Assembly (NCBI GenBank): GCA_965370435.1
Contig: CBDUUP010000011.1
Location: forward strand, 1 to 30,679
Length of the DNA: 30,679 nt
Direction: 5' to 3'
Source of the DNA: CBDUUP01 sp965370435
GTDB lineage: Bacteria; Chloroflexota; Anaerolineae; Anaerolineales; UBA11579
Within the stretch, counting starts at the first letter, position 1. Each line of letters opens with the position of its first letter. The translations under genes and the position numbers were made by a program. Positions 14,743 to 23,525 of this stretch are shown piece after piece. The notes below the pieces were generated by a model, which saw only the letters and a program-made list of their open reading frames with translations, made no database searches and had not been told where the DNA came from.

Positions 14743-16131
14743 TTATTCTCCTGGCGAACGTTTTTGGCGATAATCGCCGAAGACCCGGCGTTTCCGCGTT
14801 TTGGTGAAGTGTTTCTCGGCGCCTTCGACGACATCTTCCTCCACCGTCTCCCAGATCGGGATAATGGGGAAGAAGCGGGTGAATATAGAATAAAGCAAGA
14901 CCACCCCGGCGAAGCAGGCCGCGGTGATGGCAACTTCCGTCCAGGTGGGAGTGTAAGAGCCTTGCACCAACTCGTACAGCAAGCGGGGCCGGGTCTCGGT
15001 GGGGATGATGACGACGTACCGCTCCAGCCACATCCCGATGTTGATCAGCACCGAGGCGGCAACCAACCAGCCGATGCTGTCCTTGCCCTTGAAGATTAAG
15101 ATGTACAAAGGGATGATAAAAACAGAGATGGTCATGATCCAGAATAGCCCCGCAAAATCTCCGATGAACTTCTGCCAGAATATTTCCATCTCCTCCGGGA
15201 TGCTGCCGTAGAAGATGGTCATGAACTCGGCGATCATCATGTACAGCCAGCCTAGAGAGAAAACGATGAGCAGCTTGCGCAGGGAGTTGAAAATGCTGAT
15301 GGGCAAGGCCTCGGCCAAATTGTAGACCTTGCGCAAGATCGCCAGGGCAATGACGACCGCCGCAGTGCCAGAGAAAATGGCGCCCAGCAGGAAGAAAGGG
15401 CCGATGAGGGCGGTATGCCATCCGGGTTGGATGGTCATGCCGAACACCCACGAAACCACGGTATGCACGGTGATGACCAGCAGGGTCATGAAGATCGCCA
15501 TGTAGTCCATCACCTTCTCCAGGCGGTGGAATTGCTCCGGGCGCCCTTGCCAGCCCAGAGACAGAATTTCGTACATTTTGTGCTGCCAGGCAGGGACCTC
15601 GGTGAGGCGGTCTCGCATCAAGGCCAGGTCAGGCAGGAGGGCCAGGTAGAAGAAGACCGCGCTGGAGAACATATAAAGGGAGACGGCGGTGAAGTCCCAC
15701 AAAAGAGGCGACTCGAAACGCCCATAGAAGATGACGTTTAGGAGGCGTTCGGGGCGGCCCATGTCGGCGGTGATGCTGGCGAGGCCAAAAGGCAGGCTGA
15801 AAATGGTGATGGCTTCGGCGGCCCGGGCGATGGGGTTGCGCCAACTGGCTCCGAAAAGCCGCAAGATGGCGGAGATAAAGGTGCCGGAGTGGGCCAGACC
15901 GATGAAGAAAACAAAGTTGGTGATGTAGACGCCCCAGTAAATGGGCCGGTTCATCCCGGTGACGCCCAATCCGAGCATGAATTGCCGGGCGTAGGCGTAA
16001 AGCCCCGCGCCGATGACGCCCAATAAGGCTATCCAAAGCAAGTAATCTCTTCCCCCGCTGAAGTCCTTCACCGGGGCCAGAAGAGATTCTTCCTGGGGGT
16101 GTTGGGGATGATAGGTATTCTCTCGCCGCAT
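14743..16131 (-). CDS. nrfD: NrfD/PsrC-type (ActC-like) quinone-interacting membrane subunit
   Basis: A 462-residue integral membrane protein with about ten hydrophobic helices, longer than classical eight-helix NrfD. Conserved NrfD blocks are GLAHSGTFISAILRLF, LPFGLASITADMGRPERL, MTIQPGWHTALIGPFFLLGA and NIGMWLERYVVIIPT; these are closest in appearance to ActC/QrcD members. It should exchange electrons between the quinone pool and the Fe-S subunit, perhaps coupled to proton translocation. It follows the Fe-S gene with 4 bases between and precedes a small membrane protein. The C-terminus is a charged extension. Confidence 0.9.
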   Translation of the reverse strand: MRRENTYHPQHPQEESLLAPVKDFSGGRDYLLWIALLGVIGAGLYAYARQFMLGLGVTGMNRPIYWGVYITNFVFFIGLAHSGTFISAILRLFGASWRNPIARAAEAITIFSLPFGLASITADMGRPERLLNVIFYGRFESPLLWDFTAVSLYMFSSAVFFYLALLPDLALMRDRLTEVPAWQHKMYEILSLGWQGRPEQFHRLEKVMDYMAIFMTLLVITVHTVVSWVFGMTIQPGWHTALIGPFFLLGAIFSGTAAVVIALAILRKVYNLAEALPISIFNSLRKLLIVFSLGWLYMMIAEFMTIFYGSIPEEMEIFWQKFIGDFAGLFWIMTISVFIIPLYILIFKGKDSIGWLVAASVLINIGMWLERYVVIIPTETRPRLLYELVQGSYTPTWTEVAITAACFAGVVLLYSIFTRFFPIIPIWETVEEDVVEGAEKHFTKTRKRRVFGDYRQKRSPGE

Positions 16132-16135
16132 TGAT

Positions 16136-16855
16136 TTATCCTTCGTGGAGGTAGATTACTTTGGGATGGGTGCCGGCTTCTTCAAGCAGGCGGAAAGCCC
16201 GGCGGCTTTGGGCGAGGATGGAGACCGTAGAGGCGGGTTCTTCCAGGTCGCCGAAGAAGCGGGCTTTGCCGGTGCAGGTCTGCACGCAGGCGGGGACGTA
16301 TTCGTCGGTGCGGAACTCCCGTTCTTCTGCGTCCGCTCTAGCCCGGGCTTTGTGCAGCCGGTGGATGCAGAAGGTGCATTTCTCGACGGTTCCCTTGGGG
16401 CGGATGGCGGGGCCTTCCAGGTCGCCTTGTCCGGTGATCCGGTCGGGGTTGAGAGACCGTTCCAGCCCCTCTTCCCATTCAGGCGCGTACCAGTTGAAAT
16501 AGCGCACGCCGTAGGGGCAGGCGACGGTGCAGAAACGGCAGCCGATGCAGCGGATGTAGTTCTGGCGCACGATGCCTTCTTCGTCCTGGTAGGTTGCCTC
16601 TACGGGGCAGACCTTGACGCAGGGCGGGTTCTCGCAGTGCATGCAGGGCCGAGTCAGGAATTTTGACTGGGCGCTGGCGATAGCGCCTTCTTCCTCGGCT
16701 CGCAGGGGGAAAACGTCATTCCACAGCATGGAACGCCCCAGGGCCGACTCCTCGGGGGTGACGACCGGGGTATTGTTTTCGGCTCGGCAAGCGATGCTGC
16801 ACCCCTGGCAGGCCACGCACTTATCTAAATCAATGACCATTGACCATTTAGGCAT
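16136..16855 (-). CDS. 4x[4Fe-4S] electron-transfer subunit (DmsB/PsrB-like)
   Basis: A 239-residue ferredoxin-like subunit. Cysteine groups appear in order: C13-x2-C-x2-C-x3-C, CMHCENPPCVKVC, CIGCRFCTVAC, and CTFC with a distal CVQTC. This is the four-cluster pattern of DmsB/PsrB/NrfC proteins, which carry electrons between the molybdopterin subunit and the NrfD protein. It has no signal peptide of its own and is presumably exported folded with the Tat-targeted partner. It lies 42 bases after the molybdopterin gene. The 239-residue length is usual for the family. Confidence 0.92.
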   Translation of the reverse strand: MPKWSMVIDLDKCVACQGCSIACRAENNTPVVTPEESALGRSMLWNDVFPLRAEEEGAIASAQSKFLTRPCMHCENPPCVKVCPVEATYQDEEGIVRQNYIRCIGCRFCTVACPYGVRYFNWYAPEWEEGLERSLNPDRITGQGDLEGPAIRPKGTVEKCTFCIHRLHKARARADAEEREFRTDEYVPACVQTCTGKARFFGDLEEPASTVSILAQSRRAFRLLEEAGTHPKVIYLHEG

Positions 16856-16897
16856 GGGGATATTTACTTCCTTTTGGGAGCATAAGGTTTTGGAGGA

Positions 16898-19294
16898 TCA
16901 TGCTCGGTATACCTTCACCCGGGTATTGGTGAACGAGGCCAACCCAGAGAAGGGTTCGCTGGCCGGGTTGAGGATTTCCAGGCCGTTCACCCCGCGGTCT
17001 TTGGCCCAGCGGCCCACCGCGCGGTGGCCCTGGTTGTGGGGGATGTTCACCACGCCGGGGTGCATGCTCTTGACCAGGCGGATCTTGGTCTGCACTTTGC
17101 CAAAGGGGCTTTCCACCCAGACCTCTTCTTTGTTATGGAATCCCAGATGGTGGGCGGTCTCTTCGTTCATTTCCACCCAGCTATCCCACCGCTCACCCAC
17201 CACCATCCCGCTGATCTCCTGCAAGGAGGGCAGGTTGGCGGCGTAGCTGTAGGGGCCTAGACTCATTAAAGTGACCACGTTGAGGACGTAGGGGTATTCC
17301 TCTTCGTCGCCGATGTAGGTTACTGCTTCGTGATGGGGCAGGTAGAGAGTATCGCCGAACACCCCTTTGCTTATCGAGGCGAGTTTTTCTTCGTCCATCT
17401 CATCGAATAGACATTTCAATTCGCGGCTGTAGAAATCGAAGCGGCCATCCCGGGGCGCTTTCCGGCGGTCCCGGCCGACCACTTCGCTCACCCAGCGGTC
17501 GCTGCCCCGGCGGCTGTAATGGTAGCCAGGCACCATCCAGACGCCCAGTTCGACCAGCGTATCCCAGTCGGTGCCGATATTGACCAGGCGTTCTTGGAGC
17601 AGTTCTTGGTAGGAAGACCAGGGGAAAGCCATCCCGACCGGGCCGCCCATCGCCTGGGCAACCTGGAGAAAGAAGTCGCCGGTGTTCATGGTGTCGTGCA
17701 GGGGTTCTACAACCGGCTGGCGCAAGGCCACGCCGGGGTATCCCAGGCCTTCCATGTAATCGTCTTGCCAGCGTTCCAGGAAGGTCGGCTCAGGCAAGAC
17801 CAGGTCGGCGTATTGGGCGGTCTCGTCCATGAAGGTGGCAAAAGAGACGATGAAGGGGATCTTTTCGAAGGCTTCGATAAAACGGTCTCCGCCTGGGGCT
17901 GCGTACACCGGATTAGCGTCATACAGGAAGAGGGCTTCCAAAGGATAGCCTTCCAGCACCCGGTCGGCCACCGCCTGGTAGGCGTAGCGTCCCAGAGGGA
18001 ATTCCGTTCCGGCGCCATCCACTCGCTCGGACTGCCGCCCGGCCTCGGCGATGGGGTCTTTGGGCAAGGCGGGCCAGGGGGGGCAGTCGGGGTAGCGCTG
18101 GGTGAGCACGCCGCCCGGAATCTCCAGGCTTCCCACCAGCGCGTTGAGGATGTGAATGGCCATGGCGGCTGATATGCCGTTCATGCTGCCGTTCAATAAC
18201 CCGCCCTTGCCGGGCAGGATGGCAACCGCAGGGGCGTTGCCCGAAAATTCTCCCGCAATACGGGAGATGATGGTGGCGGGAACGCCGGTGATCTGTTCGA
18301 CTCGGCGGGGGTCGTAGTTTTCCAGGACGAAGGTCTTGAAGCCTTTATGCAGGCGGCCATCGTCATCGGTGAAGTCTTCAAAACCAAAGCCATAGTTATG
18401 GACAAAATCAGAGTCAAAACGTCCGGTCTCGATGATCACGTGGGCGATGCCCAGGGCAAAGGCGGCATCGGTTCCGGGCAGGATGGAGATCCACTCGTCG
18501 GCCTTGCCTCCGCTCACGCCCTGGCGAGGGTCAACGATGACGACCTTGCCGCGGGTGGAGCGTCCCCGGCGCAGGTAGGAATACCCTGATGCCATCCGCT
18601 GGGGGGTGCGCCCGGCTTCTAATAGGCCGGCCCCGAAGCTCAGCACGAAATTGCTGTTTTCCAGGTCGTAGGCGGGCAGGTCGTAAATTCCCTGGGTGAA
18701 TAGGGAGCCGAGCTTGGCGGCTTCAATGTTCATGCTGTCGTGGGAGACCGCGTTGGGGGAGCCGACCGCGCTCATGAAGCGTTCCAGGAAGGAGCGCATT
18801 TGGCCGCGGGTTTCTCCATAGAGGACCGCGCTTTGTTCAGGACGCCCGGAAGAACGGAGGTCGAGAAGTTTCCCGGCGGTAAGATTGATTGCGGATTCCC
18901 ACGAAATTGATTCCCACTCCCCGGCGCCCCGCTCGCCAATCCGGCGCATTGGGCCAGTCAAGCGGTCGGGGTTGTAGAGCAGTTCGGGGGCGGCTTGCCC
19001 CTTGGGGCAGAGTGCGCCCATGTTGATGGGGTGCATGGGGCTGCCTTCCAGCTTGACCAGGTTTCCGTCGCTCACCCGGGCCAACATCCCGCACCCGCTG
19101 GGGCATAATAAACAAACCGTGGGGACGATCTTTTCCACGGCGGTGGTTTCGAGAGTAGTATTTTGGGTCTTGGTTGAATTCTCTTTCAGGAGGTTCAACA
19201 AGCCCTGTACAGTCCCCAGGGTGGCCGCGCCCCCCATGACGCCGGCGGATAGTTTGAGGAATTCCCGGCGAGAAACGTTTTTATCTTGGGTCAT
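16898..19294 (-). CDS. Tat-exported molybdopterin oxidoreductase catalytic subunit
   Basis: About 798 residues, taking the ATG at 19294, which follows the cytochrome stop by one base and has GGAGG eight bases upstream. An N-terminal Tat signal SRREFLK (Arg9-Arg10) precedes the hydrophobic core. An N-terminal cluster is formed by Cys61, Cys64, Cys68 and Cys96. The fold is that of the DMSO-reductase superfamily (GALCPKGQ, SFGAGLLEAGRTPQRM, FLYDANPVYAAPG, a C-terminal molybdopterin dinucleotide-binding domain). It resembles PsrA/PhsA/QrcB/ActB proteins. Where PsrA-like enzymes have the Mo-ligand Cys (SHxxxC), this protein reads SHDSMN (Asn189). The substrate is therefore uncertain: polysulfide, thiosulfate, tetrathionate, or a structural ActB-like role. 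A TorD gene in the operon argues for cofactor loading. Confidence 0.9.
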   Translation of the reverse strand: MTQDKNVSRREFLKLSAGVMGGAATLGTVQGLLNLLKENSTKTQNTTLETTAVEKIVPTVCLLCPSGCGMLARVSDGNLVKLEGSPMHPINMGALCPKGQAAPELLYNPDRLTGPMRRIGERGAGEWESISWESAINLTAGKLLDLRSSGRPEQSAVLYGETRGQMRSFLERFMSAVGSPNAVSHDSMNIEAAKLGSLFTQGIYDLPAYDLENSNFVLSFGAGLLEAGRTPQRMASGYSYLRRGRSTRGKVVIVDPRQGVSGGKADEWISILPGTDAAFALGIAHVIIETGRFDSDFVHNYGFGFEDFTDDDGRLHKGFKTFVLENYDPRRVEQITGVPATIISRIAGEFSGNAPAVAILPGKGGLLNGSMNGISAAMAIHILNALVGSLEIPGGVLTQRYPDCPPWPALPKDPIAEAGRQSERVDGAGTEFPLGRYAYQAVADRVLEGYPLEALFLYDANPVYAAPGGDRFIEAFEKIPFIVSFATFMDETAQYADLVLPEPTFLERWQDDYMEGLGYPGVALRQPVVEPLHDTMNTGDFFLQVAQAMGGPVGMAFPWSSYQELLQERLVNIGTDWDTLVELGVWMVPGYHYSRRGSDRWVSEVVGRDRRKAPRDGRFDFYSRELKCLFDEMDEEKLASISKGVFGDTLYLPHHEAVTYIGDEEEYPYVLNVVTLMSLGPYSYAANLPSLQEISGMVVGERWDSWVEMNEETAHHLGFHNKEEVWVESPFGKVQTKIRLVKSMHPGVVNIPHNQGHRAVGRWAKDRGVNGLEILNPASEPFSGLASFTNTRVKVYRA

Positions 19295-19295
19295 G

Positions 19296-19880
19296 TCAAT
19301 TCCCTCCACAGGCTTCACCGGTTTCGTTATCTTCACAGGTGAAGTCTGCCGGGGGAAGGGGGTAGCTGTTGGGAGCCGGGTCTATGCGTCCAGAGGCAAT
19401 TCCGGCTACGTACTCCACCAGCGCAGCTAACTGTTCGTCGGTGAATTGGCCTTCAAATCCGGGCATCCCGCTGCGTTGGCGTCCCCGCAGGATGGCGCTC
19501 TCGATCTTGATGTCGGTCAACCCAGTGCCGGTGATGGTGGGGCCAAAGAGGCCTTCGCCGGAGGCGCCGTGGCAGCCCGCGCAGGCCAGGTCATAGAGTT
19601 CCAGCCCCTCGCTCACCCCGGGAGCGATCAATACGTTCTCCAGTATGGGGACTTCGTCGGGGTTGCCCTGGGCCGACCACAACATGCCCCGCAGGGTGCG
19701 CGGCCCGCCGCCGCCGGGGTTAACGTGGCAAACCGCACAGGGTTCTCCGGTGCGGTCTGCGAATTCGGGCAAGGCATGGGCCGGTTTTTCGCCGAAGATC
19801 AACCCAACGGCGAGCAAGGTGAGCAATCCAATCCCGCCCAGCCAGAGGTATCGAGCCATTCTATGAAGTAATCTTTTCAT
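19296..19880 (-). CDS. Diheme c-type cytochrome
   Basis: A 194-residue exported cytochrome with an N-terminal hydrophobic anchor (about residues 11-29). It has two heme motifs: CAVCH (48-52), in a GEPCAVCHVNPGG context, and CAGCH (100-104), in a class I cytochrome c domain ending GMPGFEGQFTDEQLAALVEYVAG, where Met is the likely sixth ligand. It heads the run of molybdopterin, Fe-S and NrfD genes and overlaps none of them. It may pass electrons between the complex and soluble carriers or the tetraheme lipoprotein. AGGA lies near the start, and a TATAAT box lies upstream on the minus strand. Confidence 0.9.
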   Translation of the reverse strand: MKRLLHRMARYLWLGGIGLLTLLAVGLIFGEKPAHALPEFADRTGEPCAVCHVNPGGGGPRTLRGMLWSAQGNPDEVPILENVLIAPGVSEGLELYDLACAGCHGASGEGLFGPTITGTGLTDIKIESAILRGRQRSGMPGFEGQFTDEQLAALVEYVAGIASGRIDPAPNSYPLPPADFTCEDNETGEACGGN

Positions 19881-19923
19881 AAGTGCGTCCTGAATACAAA
19901 CAATCTTTGTGTATTTTGTAACT

Positions 19924-19929
19924 ATTATA
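19924..19929 (-). promoter_or_regulatory. -10 box upstream of the diheme cytochrome operon
   Basis: Minus strand TATAAT with an 18-base spacer from a TTAACG-like -35. It lies about 45 bases upstream of the cytochrome ATG, after the preceding gene has ended, and so is a candidate internal promoter for the respiratory operon. Confidence 0.45.
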
Positions 19930-19970
19930 TCAGGTTTACCATTTTACCGTTAATAAAAACCGCTTCAACG

Positions 19971-20016
19971 AGACTGCCAGAGGTCTTTTTGCTGAATCCT
20001 CTGGCAGTCTATTTTT
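19971..20016 (+). terminator. Hairpin downstream of the tetraheme cytochrome gene
   Basis: A 13-bp stem (AGACTGCCAGAGG / CCTCTGGCAGTCT) with a 14-base loop is followed by ATTTTT on the plus strand. The adjacent genes run on the minus strand, where the T run falls on the wrong side. It may block antisense transcription or protect the 3' end of the cytochrome message. Confidence 0.55.
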
Positions 20017-20050
20017 CTTACGTGATTTTACTCGCTACCTTCAAGTTCTT

Positions 20051-21535
20051 TTAGGGAAGGGTTTGAGCAAAGGCTAACAGGTCAGCGAGGTCTGCTGTGC
20101 TCCAACCGAGGGCGCGGCCGGAGGGCATGCTGGAGGCTGGCTGTCCGAAGGAAGCTTTGTGGATGAACTCCCAGGGGTTGCCATTGGCCAGACCGCCGAT
20201 GTACGTGGGGTCGTCAGCGGAGCCGAAGTTGATCTGGGTGCCGTCGGCGCCGTGGCAGGGAGTGCAGGTCGCGGCGTAAAGCGTCTCACCATTCTCTGCG
20301 TTGCCGTTGGCGGACTTGTCTTCATTGATGTACAGGCTCATGTCAATCATGCCGTTTTGAAGGAAGGCAGCCAGTTGGCCGAGAGTGTCTTCGTCCATGA
20401 ACATGGAGAAGTCGTGGTCGGGGTTCATGCCGCCGCTCAGCCAGGCTACGATATCCTCAGTGGACATTTCGGAGGCCTGGTAAACGCCGGTGAAGCCGGT
20501 GAAGTGGGAGCCGGAGCCGTAGGCCCCATCAGCGCCCTGGTAGTCCCAACCGTGGCATTCCTTGCAGCGCCAGGTATCCTTGCCGCTGCGGGTGTTGGTG
20601 TCCTGGGTGGCCCAGAGAGGATTGTCGTCCTCCGGGGCGTCCAGTCCCAAAACGGCCCACCACTTGTCGTAGAGCAGTCCACCAGCGATTGCGGCGGGGT
20701 CTACGTTTTCGGGGGCTTCGGTGGGGAGGGTCTGGGCGAAGGCCAAAACTGCGCCTATTTCATCCAGGCTCCAGCCGATGTCTATGGACGAGGGCATACC
20801 GGTTCCAGGTTGTCCGAAGCGCATCTTGTGGATGAATTCCCAGGGGTTGTCGGTGGCGATGGTGCCGACATAGTCGGGATCATCGGCGGCGCCAAAGTTG
20901 ATCTGGCGGCCGTCTTCGCCGTGGCAGTCAGCGCAGGTTGACAGATAGAGCGCTTCGCCGGTCTCCAGGTCGTCGCTCAAAGCCATCTTGTCCTCGATGA
21001 CCAGGGATGAGTCGAGCATCTCTTGGCTGATGAAGAGGGCCATGTCAACCAGGGCTTGCTCGTCCATCACGGTGGAGAAATCGTGGTCGGGGTTCACGCC
21101 GCCGGTCAGGGCGTCTAGGATCTCGCTGGGGTCAGCGCCGTCCAGGCTGAAAACGCCGGGGAATCCGGTGGAGTGGGAGCCGGAGCTGTAAGCGCCTTCG
21201 GCGCCTTTGTAATCCCAACCGTGGCATTCCTTGCAGCGCCAGGTGTCCTTGCCGCTTCGGGTGTTGGTGTCCTGGGTGGCCCAGAGGGGATGGTCATCCT
21301 CAGGGGTGTCTGCGCCCAGAACTACCCACCACTTGTCGTACATGAGGCCGCCGCGGAGCGGGTCTCCGACCAGTTCCGCCGGGGGGGGCACCTCGGTGTC
21401 GGGGGGCGGTACGTCGGTCGCTGCGGCGGGGGGATCGGTCGGGGCGGGGGCATCTGTTGCCGTGGTGCACGCGCCTATGATCAACGCCAGACCTAGTACC
21501 ATAAGAAGAATCGATGGTCCAAAACGTTTTTGCAT
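20051..21535 (-). CDS. Tetraheme c-type cytochrome lipoprotein with internal duplication
   Basis: A 494-residue lipoprotein. The signal peptide ends in lipobox IIGAC (Cys23), followed by a Pro/Thr/Asp-rich linker. The rest is two copies of a domain of about 220 residues. Each has a first heme motif CKECH (101-105 and 324-328) and a second (CADCH 201-205; CTPCH 424-428). The copies share GGLxYDKWW, ATQDTNTRSGKDTWR, NPDHDFS, and a C-terminal NPWEFIHK. It is predicted to sit on the outer face of the membrane and carry electrons for the adjacent oxidoreductase. GGAGGAG lies upstream. It diverges from the histidine kinase gene. Confidence 0.9.
   Translation of the reverse strand: MQKRFGPSILLMVLGLALIIGACTTATDAPAPTDPPAAATDVPPPDTEVPPPAELVGDPLRGGLMYDKWWVVLGADTPEDDHPLWATQDTNTRSGKDTWRCKECHGWDYKGAEGAYSSGSHSTGFPGVFSLDGADPSEILDALTGGVNPDHDFSTVMDEQALVDMALFISQEMLDSSLVIEDKMALSDDLETGEALYLSTCADCHGEDGRQINFGAADDPDYVGTIATDNPWEFIHKMRFGQPGTGMPSSIDIGWSLDEIGAVLAFAQTLPTEAPENVDPAAIAGGLLYDKWWAVLGLDAPEDDNPLWATQDTNTRSGKDTWRCKECHGWDYQGADGAYGSGSHFTGFTGVYQASEMSTEDIVAWLSGGMNPDHDFSMFMDEDTLGQLAAFLQNGMIDMSLYINEDKSANGNAENGETLYAATCTPCHGADGTQINFGSADDPTYIGGLANGNPWEFIHKASFGQPASSMPSGRALGWSTADLADLLAFAQTLP
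20545..21287. repeat. Intragenic direct duplication, 669-bp offset
   Basis: The heme-1 coding blocks at about 20545-20617 and 21214-21286 are nearly identical at the DNA level. The offset of 669 bp is exactly 223 codons. The rest of the repeats has diverged more. This points to tandem duplication with strong conservation, or gene conversion, of the CKECH segment. Confidence 0.8.
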
Positions 21536-21659
21536 TGTACTCCTCCAAACATAGTTGATTTTGTCTTACATTAACCCAATATTAAAGCAACTACGCGTCT
21601 TTTTGATGTACCAAAGTGTCGCGATCGCGTCCTCGTGAGAGTTTAGGGGAAAGAAAGAT

Positions 21660-21688
21660 TTGGGATAGGGTGACAAGTGGTATATAAT
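21660..21688 (+). promoter_or_regulatory. Promoter of the histidine kinase operon
   Basis: TTGGGA (21660-21665), a 17-base spacer and TATAAT (21683-21688) lie about 53 bases before the kinase ATG. The palindrome CGCGATCGCG near 21620 lies between this promoter and the divergent cytochrome gene. Confidence 0.6.
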
Positions 21689-21741
21689 GGAATCACTTGA
21701 TTTTTGGATTTCGTTTTGATATTTGTGAAAGTTGATATCAC

Positions 21742-22809
21742 ATGACCTCTTCTATAAGTGACCAATTCCGCCGGGTTCAGATAATCCGTTTCGTATTGCC
21801 TATTGTTCTTTTTTTGATCGTAGTCTCCTATGAAACCTGGGAACACATTCTGATACTGGGGGAACTCCGTATAGACATCCACTGGACCTCGGAAGTATTA
21901 TTTTTTGGGATACTAGGCCCTTTGGCGGTTTTTATTGTGCTCTCTCACGTTGTCTCCCTTATGGGAGAACAACAGAGTGCGGCGACGAAACTAGAAGCCC
22001 TGAACCAAGACCTGGAGTTAAAGGTTGCTATACGGACTGAAACCCTGGCGGCTCGCAATATCGAACTGGCCCAGGCCAACGCCGAACTGCAGCAGTTGGA
22101 CCAGCTCAAATCGGACTTTGTCTCTCTGGTAAGCCACGAACTGCGGGGGCCGCTTACCACCCTGAACGGCGGGCTGGAAGTGGCCTTGCAGCATGCTGAT
22201 GATATGCCCGAAGAAGCGGGCCGCATTCTGCGGGTGATCTCCAGGGAGAGCGAACGCCTGACCCAGTTTGTGAAGAACATTCTGGACGTGTCCCGGTTGG
22301 AGGCGGGGAAGCTGGCCCTCAACATGGGGCCGGTGGCTGTGCTGCCTCTGCTGCAACGCTGTATTGAAATTGCCTATCCCAACGAGAAGCGGGTGGTTAT
22401 TCTGAATGCAGCCGCGGACCTGCCTCCCGTCTGGGCCGACGAAATTTACCTCGAACGAGTTATCTTGAACCTGTTGACCAATGCAGACAAGTATTCCCCT
22501 CATGATGCGCCCATAGCGTTTGACATTCAGGGGGGAGAGGAATGCCTGGAGATCACCGTCACCGATCATGGGTCTGGCATCCCTCGGGAGGCGCAGCCCA
22601 CGGTTTTCGACCGTTTCCATCGCCTGGAACGCGGGGATACGATTTCGACCAAGGGGTGGGGGTTGGGGCTGTATTTCGCCAAGGCCCTGACCGAGGCCCA
22701 GGACGGCGTGTTGACCCTTCAGTCGCCGGTGCATGATTCCGAGGATGCGCCGGGAACCGCTTTTACGTTGAGACTTCCGATCACCGGGGAGGTCCCGGAA
22801 GATGAGTAA
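21742..22809 (+). CDS. Sensor histidine kinase
   Basis: A 355-residue kinase with two N-terminal transmembrane helices (about residues 13-33 and 52-73) and almost no periplasmic sensor domain. A coiled coil (about 77-122), a HisKA domain with SLVSHELRGPLTT (His132) and a HATPase domain follow. The HATPase domain shows an N box near NLLTNADKYS, GSGIP and GWGLGL. The stimulus is probably sensed in or near the membrane. The stop overlaps the response regulator start by 8 bases, so they form one operon. Being divergent from the cytochrome gene, the pair may control the respiratory operon; this is inference from position. Confidence 0.93.
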   Translation: MTSSISDQFRRVQIIRFVLPIVLFLIVVSYETWEHILILGELRIDIHWTSEVLFFGILGPLAVFIVLSHVVSLMGEQQSAATKLEALNQDLELKVAIRTETLAARNIELAQANAELQQLDQLKSDFVSLVSHELRGPLTTLNGGLEVALQHADDMPEEAGRILRVISRESERLTQFVKNILDVSRLEAGKLALNMGPVAVLPLLQRCIEIAYPNEKRVVILNAAADLPPVWADEIYLERVILNLLTNADKYSPHDAPIAFDIQGGEECLEITVTDHGSGIPREAQPTVFDRFHRLERGDTISTKGWGLGLYFAKALTEAQDGVLTLQSPVHDSEDAPGTAFTLRLPITGEVPEDE

Positions 22810-23488
22810 ATTGCTGCTAATTGACGATGACGAGAGCTTGATCGGATTATTGTCCGATTATCTCTCCAATCAAGGGTATGCCATCCAGGTGGCTCAGGAT
22901 GGCATGAGCGGCATGCGGGAGATGTTCTCCTCCCAGCCCGATCTGGTGATCTTGGATGTCACCATGCCCAAACGGGATGGCTGGGAGACGCTGAAGCGCA
23001 TCCGGGAGGTGAGCGATTTGCCGGTCATCATGCTGACGGCTCGGGATGAGGAGCACGACATCCTGAAAGGTTTTTCGTTGGGAGCGGATGATTACGTCAC
23101 CAAGCCGTTCTCTTTCGCCCAGTTAGCGGCGCGGATCCAGGCGGTTCTCACCCGGGCTGAGCCTCAGCCTGACGAAACCGAGCGCGCGATCCAGATCGGC
23201 GATCTGCGGGTGGACACGCACACTCGCCAGGTCTGGCGAGGCGAAATCCACATCGCCTTGACCCCCACCGAATTCAAGCTGTTGGTGGCTTTGATGAACC
23301 GGGCCGGGGAGGTGTTATCGCCAGAGGAGTTGGTGCGCGAGGTATGGGGGCCGCAATACGCCGGTGAGGTGGGCCACGTCCGCCGCTACATCTGGCACCT
23401 GCGTAAAAAGGTGGAACCCGACCCTGAGACTCCCCGCTATATTCACAATGAACGCGGATTTGGGTATCGTTTCCAGAAGCCGGAATAA
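22802..23488 (+). CDS. OmpR/PhoB-family response regulator
   Basis: A 228-residue DNA-binding regulator. The receiver domain (about 1-118) has the acidic pair in LLIDDDE, phosphoacceptor Asp52 in LVILDVTMP, the Thr in MLTARD and the Lys in TKPFS. A winged-helix output domain (about 130-226) shows LTPTEFKLLVALMNRAGEVLS, VRRYIWHLRKKVEPD and RGFGYRF. It overlaps the kinase gene and is its cognate partner. Targets are not shown by the sequence. Confidence 0.95.
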   Translation: MSKLLLIDDDESLIGLLSDYLSNQGYAIQVAQDGMSGMREMFSSQPDLVILDVTMPKRDGWETLKRIREVSDLPVIMLTARDEEHDILKGFSLGADDYVTKPFSFAQLAARIQAVLTRAEPQPDETERAIQIGDLRVDTHTRQVWRGEIHIALTPTEFKLLVALMNRAGEVLSPEELVREVWGPQYAGEVGHVRRYIWHLRKKVEPDPETPRYIHNERGFGYRFQKPE

Positions 23489-23525
23489 ATTCCCTATTTC
23501 ATCTCTGTAATTTCAAACGCTGACT

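Noticed and set aside
14726..15451. Second minus-strand frame within the NrfD gene
   Set aside because: It overlaps a gene with clear NrfD motifs and reads as His/Arg/Gly-rich sequence with no homology recognised.
19295..19336. Longer N-terminus for the molybdopterin subunit
   Set aside because: It would overlap the cytochrome end and puts extra residues before the Tat signal. The ATG at 19294 has an excellent ribosome binding site.
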